From Agelaius tricolor (lineage: Eukaryota; Chordata; Aves; Passeriformes; Icteridae), in NCBI GenBank assembly GCA_023055355.1, contig JALJCS010000001.1, positions 93,109,381 to 93,173,380 on the forward strand: a stretch of 64,000 nt of DNA. The letters run 5' to 3'. The notes below the pieces were generated by a model. It was not told where the DNA came from. It ran no database searches and saw nothing but the letters and a program-made list of their open reading frames with translations. The position numbers and the translations under genes were made by a program. Below are positions 53,029 through 64,000 of the stretch, piece by piece (positions within the stretch are counted from its first letter, which is position 1; the number at the start of each line of letters is the position of its first letter).

Positions 53029-53604
53029 TGTGCTGGCTTTGGCTGAGATAATTTTCTTCAGAGTAGGCAATACGCTATGTTTTTGACTTCTGCTGAAAAC
53101 AGTATTGATAGCTCAGGGATGTTTTTATTATTGCTGAGCAGTGCTTGCACAGCAAGGCCTTTTCTGCTTCTCATCCCACATTACCAGAGAGGACTCTGGG
53201 GGTGCACAAGAAGTTTGGGAGGCAACACAGCCAGAATATCTGACCTCAACTGACCAAGGAGAATTCTATACCATGTGGTGTTGTGCTCAGCATATAAAGC
53301 TGGGGCAACAAGGAAGGGGGAAAATGTTCAGAGTGACAACTTTAGTCTGCCCAGATCCCTGTTACGTGTGATGGAGCCCTGCTTTCCTTGGGATGGTTGA
53401 ACACCTGCCTTCTGATGGAAATCAGTTCCTGGGTTTGCTTTTCTTGAGTGCATGGCTTTTACTTTCCCTGTTAAACTGCCTTTATCTCAACTCATGAGTT
53501 TTCTCATTTTTACCCTTTGGATTTTCTCCCTAATCCAGCTAAGGAAAATGAGTGAGCACCTACATGGGGCTGAGTTGCTGACCAGGGTTAGTCAAAACAT
53601 GACA
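53029..53604 (+). mobile_element. Solo LTR of an endogenous retrovirus (ERVL type)
   Basis: The element is 576 bp, starts TGTGCTGG and ends CATGACA. It is flanked by the same five bases, GAGAT, at 53024-53028 and 53605-53609. A 5-bp duplication fits ERVL-class integration. The body matches the avian LTR type I recall, with GCTGAGCAGTGCTTGCACAG, a TATAAA at 53293 and GTGATGGAGCCCTGCTTTCC. A degraded poly(A) signal (GTTAAA instead of ATTAAA) lies near 53475. There is no internal gag, pol or env sequence next to it, so it is the remnant of LTR-LTR recombination. Confidence 0.92.
53293..53298 (+). promoter_or_regulatory. TATA box in the solo LTR
   Basis: TATAAA in CAGCATATAAAGCTGG, at the expected U3/R boundary position. 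It may still have weak promoter activity reading rightward, away from TENT5A. Confidence 0.6.
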
Positions 53605-53609
53605 GAGAT

Positions 53610-56438
53610 CCACCATGTTCCAAAGCTGTCAGAAAATTAGCATTTCATATCTCAGCCTAGCAGGAAGCGAGGGGTGCTGAGGATGGGTACAGGGAGGGGA
53701 AGGGCTCAGTATATCTCATCAAGACCTGCCCAGGAGGTGAGGAGTGGAAATATTTCTGTTTAAAAGGTTTGTGCAGCAGATGCAAAAAGAAAGGATCAGC
53801 AGAGTGAGAACTTCAAGCCAGCAGGTCTGTTTGCCCCATGGAATTGCAGCACTTCTGGAGCCCATGGGCTGTCTCAACACTGAATCTGGAAGAGGCTGGT
53901 TTAAGGTAAAGGCTTTTTGCTTAAGGCAGTGAGAAAAAGTAATGGGAGAAGTGACATCAGGTGTGATTGCAGAATTTTTGTTTCCTGCCACCCCTGCTGT
54001 GTGGCTCTCAGTGTGCAGCTGCCTGCCAGCCTGGCTGTGCACCTGGGCAGGACTGCAGCACCTCTCACCCTGTGCTCCCTCTTCTCCAGGAGAACACCAA
54101 GAGATGATGCAAAATCTAAGAGCTGAGGATTGGGCAAGAGAGACAAGTTCTGGGAAAGAACACTGCAGGTGTGAGGCTTGGACTGATAACATCGTGGTGA
54201 CTCTTGTCTGGGTTTTTGTTCTTTTGAACTATGCCAGTGTGAGAATTGGCATATCAGAGCTCAATCCTGCAGAATTGCTTCATGCATACAGTTATGGATA
54301 CAGAAGATTTGCTGTCTGCATTGCATCCTGCTATTGAAATTGCTTCGCAATGTGCTCTACATTGCTTTGCATGTATTGTCCTGTACACCTTTATTTTAAA
54401 GAGTAGTTCCTTAGATACATCCCAGATCTAGACCATTAGCTCCTCCAAAATGGTGCAATAAATTCCCATTCCTCTTCCCCTTTCCTACAGTTTGCACTTT
54501 TTGTTGTTTTTCTGCCTTGAAATGATTTTTTATTATTTTCTCATTTTTCCCATGCTGCCCAGCAGATCTGAATAACAAGCCCCATTCCTCCAGTTCTTTG
54601 CTATGTCCTGCATAGTGTGACCTGTTGGTTTTGGTGTGCCTGGCAGTTTAATGTTCCTCTCCCATTTGTGTTGGGTGGCTACTGTTGCTCCAAACAGAAT
54701 TTGAGGTTTTTTGGTTTTTGGTTCTTTCCCCCAGTTCTGCCGTGTTGTTCTGTGATTAGGGGATCTCTTGATGTAAAAGGACTGTAATTAAAGAAAAGAT
54801 ATTACAAGCCCAAGAAGAACAAGGTCCACTGAGGAGTGGGTGCAGTTTATGATGTGTTGCAGAGGCTTATCTGTGACATGCTTTTCACATTGCATTTTAA
54901 CTTCCAGCTACATTGGCAGCCCCAGACATGCAAGGGATTTTGTTTGCCTCCTCCTTAGATGCTTGAGGGAAGTTTGAAAGCATCATGGAGCAGAATTAGT
55001 TCATTTCTGATATGCAAAATGCACATTTGACCCGTCGCTCCACACACAGACATTGACCCCAAGAACCAAATAACCAACTACCTATTGAACGATAACAGGT
55101 CTGTGGAGTCCCATGACCCCACAGAACAGGACTAAAGCACGGAAACTGTTGGAAGGGCATCTTACTCTCATAAAATCTCTTTTCTAGATCTGGGCATTCT
55201 CTGCACATGATGCTGGCTTTAGCAGGGACAGTAGAAAAGAGGAAGAAAGAATAGACAGGTTTTTATTGATACAAATCTAACTTTGAGAGCCTGTTCTGAT
55301 CACATGGCATCTGTAGTCTTGTCCCTTTTTAGGAAAGGTTTGATGGAGACTGTTTCCAGTGTCCCCATTTCTTTGGCATGGTTAATGGGTGACAGTGCAG
55401 ATTTTACCTGAAGCGGCCCTGTTCCCAGTCACTCTCCTCCTGTTTGCCTCTGGGATCAGATTACCTTCTTGCTACTTTTAACTCCTCAGAGATTTGTTCT
55501 CATCTTCAGGCCTTGGCTGCAAACAGTGCAGGTTATACATAAATTGTAATGAGAACCACAGAAGTTTGCTCATGGTAATACAAATGCAAAACTCAATAGG
55601 TCATGAGACACCAAAAACCCTCACAAAAAACCTTTGAGAGTTGCCCACTTGTCTGGAGTTTCTACCAATAAAGGATGTCTTAAATCCCCTATTCCTTTTC
55701 AAGCTGACTACTCAGTAAAAACTATTAACACTTTGCTGTACTTCACATCAGGGAGCCTGAGAGCCAGACTTTGTCACATCTGGAACTTCATGTGCTGTCC
55801 AGCAAATTCTTTTCTTCACAGTGAAAACTGAGCTGAAAATTTCCTTTAGACAGCTGAGTGTACTGGAGAGTATGATATAATCCTGAGGTCTTCATGGAAA
55901 ACTGATAATGGCAGCAGGTGGCATTACATAAGAAAATGTGAAAAACTGAGCATCATTAAAACCTGTAAATAAAAGTAGTCAGAAATTTGAAAGATAATAA
56001 GCACAAAACTTAAACTTGCACAGAGGCCTCTATTTGATTCTGTAAATTGAATCATACATGATTATAGAATTGCCCAGAAATAACAAGTAGCATGTTGATG
56101 AGAAAATAGAATATCACTAAAAGCAATCTATAATTTTCACAACAGAAAGAGAACTTAATAAGAATAGAAAATCTGACCAATGATTTGCCATTGTTTTGAA
56201 TGAGACTTAAAACTGTTTCTTGTTCTGCAATTGAACCAAAATCCATTGTGGTCACAGCACACTGCTCTCAGCTTCCTCTGCTTCCTCACCAACAGTGATG
56301 GGTGTCCAGCATTCCAGGGCAGGTTTACTTGTAGTAATCCTGGGAATCTCAGCTCCTCCAAGATGCCCACAGTTTCTTCTAAGATTAAAAAAAAAAAAAA
56401 AGCAATTTGTGACTGATGTTTGCATGGTTATGTGCAAA
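53610..56438. other. Noncoding 3' flank, no gene seen
   Basis: Overlapping open frames near 53720-54340 (157 codons minus, 131 plus) have no recognisable domain. A 15-base A run lies at 56387-56401, just before the inverted repeat. Confidence 0.5.
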
Positions 56439-56530
56439 TTTGGTGCACAATTGTACACAATTTACTGCACAATTGTGCACCAAACATACTGAGGTACTTC
56501 CAGATCTCAGTATGTTTGGTGCACAATTGT
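56439..56530. repeat. Nested inverted repeat with three copies of a 16-mer
   Basis: TTTGGTGCACAATTGT occurs at 56439-56454 (plus), inverted at 56469-56484, and again plus at 56515-56530. The last two are part of perfect 25-bp arms, 56469-56493 and 56506-56530, with a 12-base loop. The first two form a 16-bp stem with a 14-base loop. The middle copy can therefore pair with either neighbour. No transposase or target duplication was seen. Confidence 0.95.
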
Positions 56531-59500
56531 TTCCCTTTAGTTGTCACAATATCTTTGTGCTCCTCTAGCCCCCTGAGAAAAAATACATTTAATTTCTACA
56601 CTTTTGCTAAGCAGGAGTTGGAAAAATCCTCAGGATTTGAATATTTCACCCAAAAACCTGCTGGACTCAACTGGTTTTGACTGTTCTACTCTACCTACCT
56701 ATCCTGGATAGGATTGCTGGTTGAACTCCTCCTCTTGCTCACAGTGTTCATGCAATATAAAGCACATACTCCCTCATGTAAGGTCAGAACATTTGACATT
56801 TCTTCTGAGACTGTAAGGAAATAAAATCAAAGCACCATGTGATTCTGTAGACTTTCTCCTGGTGATTTATTCAGTGAGATACTGACCATCGTCTGCCTCA
56901 TGGATGGATATGAGAATGTTTGGACTAACTTGCCATCTCAAAATCTGGATCTTTAGCTAGGGTTTATCTAAATTTATGATTTAGTTAAATCTTAACCATG
57001 AAGAAAAAAAGCTCTGTGTTATTTCTCTTTCCTTGTGATCTGAATGAACTTAAAATCCTACTATGAAGAAAGGAAAAAAAAATGCAATCAGATTTTATAT
57101 GTTTCTCTAGGATAGTGCCTTTAATCGGTAGCTGAATTTTTTTTTGAGACTGAATTTTCCAGCCATGTACTCCACTGCAGTACCTTAAGTTCCACATTCT
57201 GAGAAACTGAAATAAAAAGCTGAAGACTACTCATATAGACATTATTTTTTACCCGTGAAGTCACTGATTTTTCCACATTAATGACAGGATAAAAGATATC
57301 GGGCTTCAATTCAGATTATGACAGTATTTAATGTCTTTTCCACATACAACTTCAAACTAGGAGAAGACTTCCTCTCTTGTTTTCATGGGAATTTTGTGAA
57401 TTCCAGTATGTATATTTTTCCAGCTGTGGTATTTTATTTGAAATTGGAAATTGCCAATTGAAATATCACCTTTCCCATGGAAAAGTTGCTCATACTAAAT
57501 CTTAGCAACATAAATTTATTTGAAGTACTCAGGTTAGATGGTCTCTACACATAAAGCAGTGTCCTGAAATCTGAAATCATTCTCCATAGAAGTCAACACC
57601 TGGATCTTGGCTTGTTTCCCCATAGAGAAATCCACCACTACAAAGTTGAAGGACAGGGAGAAGTGTTTTATATCTTTAGTCTAAGGTCAGTCAAGGTAAA
57701 CCTTTCCTTTGTAAACCTATCTTCTGACTAAAAACCAGCTCTGTTGAAGCATCCACCTGGTTTTCTTGGGAAGTACTGAATAAAAGCAGCTACTGCTGTA
57801 TTCATGGGCTTGACTTTTTATCTTTGGTCTGGAAATTGCATCTGGGGAAGCAGTTAACCAGGGAAAATCGTGGCCTATATGATACACTATATACTATATA
57901 GACTATATGCACTAACTTTCCTGTTAAAGAGAAAGTTTGTTACTGCCTACAAAAAATAACCCAGCACTTTCCCTACTCCAGTCGATCTGTGAGTGTGAGA
58001 TTCTTGAATGTGGTTACTCCTGTGCTTCTGTCATGTGGTTGTCTTCTTCTCCAGCTCCTCTTGTCCCACTACAGTAGCTCAGCCTTGTCTTCTCTTGCTG
58101 CCTGGAGCCTCTGGCTAGGCTGGCCAAGAAATGATGCTTCTTCCCACTTGCTAGGCTGCCTGTCTGGTCCAGCCTTGCTCTCTGCAGCTTTGAAGTCTGG
58201 CAGGTTTCAGGGGCTATCTGGTGCAGCCCACGGTGACAGGGGGTACTGTCCCTAGCAGCAGGAGTCTCAGGCCAAAAGCAGTTCAGCTTCTCAGTGTCTT
58301 GCTGCAGAGATGCAATCTCTCACAAGGGTGGAACTGGAGTGTGTGCACTGCACTGCCACCATGGGAACTGAACTTCTGCAAAAGCAGTGGCAGCCAGGCT
58401 GGGTGGAACCATTTGTTGCTCTTAAGCAAAACAGTGAAGGATGCAGTACAGAGGTGCTGCTGTATAAAAGTTCTGGTTTTAAGCATTGGTGTGATCCTGG
58501 TAAATATTAAATACAATGTGTGCAGTGAAGTTGAAGAACAATTTTGGTTTAACCAGAACTGGTCTGAGGGTTTGGTGACTGCTCAGGAGCAGTGCTGTTT
58601 TCCTTCATGTTCAGGCTGAGATATTTGGTTGCATTCAGCACAGCAGATGCTCTCAGATGGACTCTGCCTTCATCTGAGAGTCAGTAACTTCAAGAAGCTG
58701 AGGGCTTTGCAGTTTGGGTGTCTCGACACTAAAAGGCGTTGCCAAAGAAGAACACATTGAGAAACTCTAGTGACAAAGGTAGGAAAAATAATGTCAGATC
58801 TACTGTTTTATGACTGTTCCAGCACACAGTTTTCATTGATGACTTCTCCAGATGGAAAATATTTCTTGCTTATTCAGTGCAGCATGTCTCTGCATATGTT
58901 GCATATACATGCATGCATACATGCCTATACATATATATGCAGCAACTTTTATTCCCACTGACCACATCTCTAATTGTTTAAGCTTCACATTTTGTAAGCA
59001 GGCAGAGCACAGACTCCCCAAATGTTCTTTTGCTTTTTCCTGAAGCTCTGCTGATTGTGCATACAGAGCACAGAAATCTGACAAAATTTTGTCACCACCA
59101 TCTGTAGCTGCTGTATGCATCATTAAATTGAGTTAGCAATTCATACCTTTCAGTTTTCATTCTGATTGCTACGTGCACACACAAAATTCCTATACAGAAA
59201 AGTATAGATAAGTCTTTGAAGACTGTACCTCACTTGTTTTTCTCACATTCAGTTTCATTGCTAAAGAGCTTTTTACCATGAAAGTTAAAATTTCACCAGT
59301 TTCCCTCTACAAGGGTAATCAACTCTTTTTTCCTTTTCTCCTTGTCCCCACATAAGAAAAAATAAATATCCAAATGAGCATTTAATTCTGCCCATAAAGC
59401 TGACCAGTCATATTTTGTTTAATAATCTTTGCACTGTTGCTGGTCTCTGTTTAAATGTTTTGGAATTTTACGTGATCAGCAACTTAGACAACATCTAATG

Positions 59501-62500
59501 GACTCTAAAAGGATTATAATAAATGCTAAGAATAAGATAATGTGCCATTTAAATAAACAAATACCATTTTTGGGGCCTTTTACTATGACATAAATCATCT
59601 TTGACTATTTTGGAAAGAAAAGCAATCCCTAAATATAAGACTTTAAAAACAGATAATATAAAACTCCAAAATAAACTTACCCCTCCTTTTGGAAACAGTA
59701 TCTCTTTACTCAAGCTAGACAATTTTGTAAGTCATCTTCATTTTTGGAAAAAGACATCTTAGAATGACTGGCAAATCTGGTGATCCAATGGAAAGAATTT
59801 CTGGATGTTCAGCCAGTCTGATCCATGTTTTGACATTTTATGCAAGGGAATAAAAACCGGTTTTCCCCCCATTACTACAGGCTGCTATTACAATCATTTC
59901 ATGCAGATCTGGTTACACACTCACAGAAAAGTCATCAATGTATTGGAAGAAATGAATAAGAAGAACTATTTCTGTTTATGCAAAACTTCTGGAGGCACAT
60001 TGCAGGTTATTTTCAAGGTGGAGCTTGCCATAGATCCAAGTTAGCAGCACAACACTGAGCAGCAAAACCTGCAGTGATGGCTGTTACTGTTAGCCTGGAA
60101 GGCCAAAAAAGACCAGTTGTACCTACCTTGTCCCTAGAAGACCAGAGAAATACATCCCCACACTGGAGAGCTCAGGGAACGGTGGATGTGTTGAATAGTC
60201 TAACTAAAAAGTAGAAAGGTACCACATGCCCTCCTAGAGACATTTCCAAAACTCCTATTTTTAGGTGAGATTTTAAGAGGTGTGCTGGGTGAGAGACATA
60301 GTGTGGGAAGAGGGTTTCATTTAAGGAAAGTTTCATTGTGTTCTCACCTCTGGAAATAGACACTTTCTCACTTGGAAATAGACAATAGAAACTTTGGGTT
60401 TCTTTTCAGAAGTCTTCATACCAGCAAGACCTATGATTCAACATGTTAACCTGCACATTCTGGCACCATCATGGTCAGTGACTCTCCTTCTGATGTCTTC
60501 TCTGCTAGTTTGACTTACCTTTCTGAAAGATCAATGAGCTGGCTGCTGCATACTGTGAAAAAAATCCAATCATGCACTTTACAAACTGCACAGTGTCTTG
60601 GGGAAAATAATCATACTCTCTGGACTTTTCTCCTCCAACCTTTTGAGGTCTAATTGTATGAGTTGGAGGTAGCTGATCCTGTCAGACTCAAGACAGACTC
60701 AGTCACAACTTGGGTGTCACACCCAGGCCACAAAAAGCAACTTGACCATTTTGGCAGACAAAGGTGATGAGGAGAAATAGATGAAGAAACTGAAGATATT
60801 CCTTGATCCTAAACCCTTTCCCCTTGTAGTAGCTGATGGAAAATCCATGGTGCTGAGAACATTAGCAAGTTGAATACCTTGGGTGTACCACTCCCCAGTG
60901 ACAATGTCACTGCTCAATGAAGGTAGTAGATGGATGCAAACCTTTGCATGTTCAATCTCCATTACATTGTGTGGTCTTCCTGCTCTGTGCCGGCAGCTTT
61001 CTCCTCAAGATTAAAATTCTGACTCTCCACTTCTGACTTACGTTCCACTTGGCCTCCTAAAAACCCTAGTTAAAGGTCTTTCGTCCAGGTCATACACATT
61101 GGATTATATTTAAGAAAACAATAATGACAGGTTAATGACCAATCCCAAACCTCAAAACCAACCCCCACATGAGTCCTGTCTTACGAGTGAGTGTAGTTCT
61201 TGCTCCAGCACCCCAACCAAGCTCTCAGCTTTTGTCAGTCTGCCAGACTGCAGCCACTCCATGGGTAGGTAATCCTTCCTCCCCCTGCACTGCTTGAATC
61301 AGCCCTTGTCAGGCTCCTCTGGCAGGCTGCAGGTGTATCTATGCTGGGGGACAGAAGCTGTGTCTGCCTGCCCAAGCTCTGGGAGAAGAGGCCCAGGGGA
61401 GATGGGCATTGTGAGAGTGGGCATGTGGTGCAGTACTGTTTGTATTCCACAAGCACAGCTCTGGGGTGCAGCTGAACAGCTCCAGGAGCTGTGCTCTGCA
61501 CTCCTATCTGCAGTGTGTGTGTGCAGACACCACTCTGCATTATGTTGATTTGTAACTAGAACAAGCATTTTAAAAAGTGAAAAAGTGTCTTTTCTTTCCA
61601 TATTTTCTACTTTTTTTTTTTTAAGTGTATCAGGTGCAATTCCCAGCTGAGTAATGGCCCCACTGAGCATGGTAAAAAAATACCACCCTCTGAGGGTGCC
61701 AGCACAGCCAGTGCCTGTCAGCTACTATTCTTCACTAGGCTGGCATGCACAAAAATAGAAAAGACAGTCATGTCATACTTGCATGCAGTGGCCTTGGATT
61801 TCCTCCACCAGCCCACAGATTCAGGAAGTTCTTAGGTTATGGAAATATAATTATTCTAATATTGATTTTATTTGGCATAGATATATTAGAAACACAAGTA
61901 GCTCCAATTTCTTCCCTAGTTAGAAGTCCCCTTATTGCCTGATCAACAAACATAAGGGAAAATTACAGTTTTATACAGACTTCAGTTAAAACTAAGGCTC
62001 TAGGCAATCTAGGAAATGCAAATTTTCCGAGGACCCTGGAGGCAGAACCAGGCTCTGTATACAGCCAAACTGAAATGGAAACAGAGCAGAAGTGAGGTTT
62101 AACAAATAAGTCAGTACAGTGAGATGAGTAAAGGAAGATGTTTTAAAAGACTTGTGGAATACAAACAGTATAGTAGGGAAATACCAGAAGAGGGAAGGCC
62201 ACAATAAATGAGATAAATCTGTGTGTCTGTGGATGTGTCAAGCAGAGAAAACATCATTATCTTTTGCTTATAGGAAATAACATTTTGCTACAGTAGAAAG
62301 GTTGAATGATATTGCCAGATTTTCATTGCTCCAGCCCGTTGATGTTGACTCAAGTTCAGGTATGGTCCACTGGCTTTTGTTGAAGGTTCCAGCTCTTCAT
62401 GACGAAACTCAACAAGATGTACTTCTCCAGCAGTAGTTCCTTCCTGGAAGAGTGAGAGGCTTAGTCAGAGCACAACTGTTTCTGTTTCTCTTGGCCTCTG

Positions 62501-64000
62501 TAGATGTTGATGGTATAGTGCCATCAGTGAATCAGAAAGCTCAAAGATATAGTCTGGAGTTAATGTCTGTGTTGTTCAATGTATATAATACATATATTAC
62601 ATGGGTTGATTTTTAAAAAAAATGTTTCTTACACTTTCTGTTGTCTCTGTGGTGTGACTAAGATAACTAAATATATTGAATGGGGGTTTGTAAATTTATG
62701 CTGGGATGTGTTGCAATATCCTGAAAAAGTCCCCTTCTTCTGGAGGGCACAGCCTGCCTCATGAACCCACAGAAGAACACTGCTCAGAAGTGATGATTGC
62801 CTAAGGGTAGGACAGGGCCTGTGCCAAAGAGGAAGAAGCTGGTCCAGAGAGTTCTTACATAGTGCACTGGGGCTGGGGCTGGTCCCACAGCAGCAGACAG
62901 CAGTGGGAAAGAAAGCTGGAGTGCAGGATCCTGAGAACATGGCCAGTGAATCCTGCCCAGGGGACCAAGAGCAGACCCTCCACAGCCAAACCCAACAGAC
63001 CCTGGGACTGCAGATTGCCTTGACAACAGATGGATATACATGTTTGCTCTCAGTCTGAAGTCTGGTCACAGTCTTGTCAAATCCCCAAAAATGCTGCCTT
63101 CTGCCAGCAAGCATTACTACTGTTTTATCTGGATGGAACCAAGAGTATCAGGCTTTCATCCAGACACTGGGGGCCACTCTGGATTTACACTGGAATAACA
63201 CCAATGTTACTGAGGTCAGACTCTGGCAGTGGGTGAACAGAAACAGAAATAGCTCCATATCATGCAAAGGAGACAAAGAAATTTGTCATGAACTGTGATG
63301 TGACAGAAAATCTGAGAAGGTTCATGAGAATAGACAGACTCAAAATATATTTTATTTTTTTAAAAAGACTTTTATGACCTTTTTATTTTAATACACAAAA
63401 CATGTATTTATTTGTATTCATTATTTTATATATAATGAAAAGAGGGAGCCCAAGGTTTCCAGATTAAAAACCTGCATAAATCAAACATGCACATTAGATG
63501 TTTCTTGAAAAAATGTTTCAACACCAATGTCTGTTTTCTACTTCTCGTAAGGTCTACATGGTAAAAGGATAGTAGGATCCACCTAATAAAAAAATATGTA
63601 TATCAGAGTAGAACCCCCAGACTGAATATCTCAGGGTCTGAGTAATTCAAATCAGGACAAGAAATACATTATTTATATTTCTGCAAGGTAAATGCAAATA
63701 AAACTACATGTTGGCAAGGGTTTCTAATTTAATTCTAGGCCTTTCAGAGTAAGAACATCTTCTCTCCACCCCAAGCAGAAATTAGAAATGAAGGTAAAAA
63801 TAGGGCTTAAAGTTTATTTTAAGAAAGAAAAATAGCACATAGAAGGATAAGTTAAATCTCACAAATGCAGAGAGACAGTTTTTGAAATTATTCCAAAAAT
63901 AAGAACTGATTAGATTGTATTACTCTGCCAAAGAGACAAGTTCATCTGTTGTTGGACAAAAGACTCAATTCATTAAAAATTACTTAGGTGGATACTGATA
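56531..64000. other. Noncoding 3' flank, no gene seen
   Basis: About 7.5 kb of AT-rich sequence. CATG/CATA-rich alternating sequence lies at 58895-58942 and a 12-base T run at 61611-61622. A 161-codon frame on the minus strand (62629-63114) and others are not supported by any domain. Confidence 0.5.

Noticed and set aside
62629..63114. 161-codon minus-strand frame rich in cysteine and serine
   Set aside because: No recognised domain; consistent with chance over 64 kb.

Overview
The window looks like vertebrate nuclear DNA, almost certainly from a bird. It is mostly AT-rich noncoding sequence with one recognisable gene, TENT5A (formerly FAM46A), on the + strand. Four CR1 LINE fragments, one of them with the typical 3' tail built from ATTCTATG units, and a solo LTR of the avian ERVL type point to a bird. 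The species cannot be fixed from this sequence alone.

Layout: 1-33.9 kb is a gene-poor 5' flank. It holds two CR1 fragments (about 4.1 and 5.2-5.8 kb), a CA/TA microsatellite, a near-perfect hairpin at 9.35 kb, an 18-bp palindrome at 20.9 kb and an A/C-only tract at 30.2 kb. A CpG island covers about 33.93-36.77 kb. It contains an AT-rich array of degenerate 20-bp units, GC boxes and a TATA box at 35531. Downstream lie an inferred noncoding first exon and a short intron. Coding exon A is at 35983-36405 and coding exon B at 37409-38188, separated by a phase-0 intron of about 1.0 kb that carries an 18-base G run. Together they encode a 400-residue TENT5A. An inferred 3' UTR of about 4.1 kb follows, with several poly(A) signals, the last at 42234. 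From 42.3 to 64 kb the 3' flank has no recognised gene. It holds a possible MIR-like relic, two more CR1 fragments (44.1 and 52.0-52.8 kb), a solo LTR with a perfect 5-bp target duplication (53029-53604), and a nested inverted repeat at 56.4-56.5 kb.

TENT5A is a cytoplasmic non-canonical poly(A) polymerase. The glycine-rich N-terminal repeat known from mammalian TENT5A is missing here, while the nucleotidyltransferase core is intact. I see no operons, CRISPR arrays, tRNA or rRNA genes and no evidence of an undescribed multi-gene system. The most unusual noncoding structures are the nested inverted repeat at 56439-56530 and the 20-bp array inside the CpG island.
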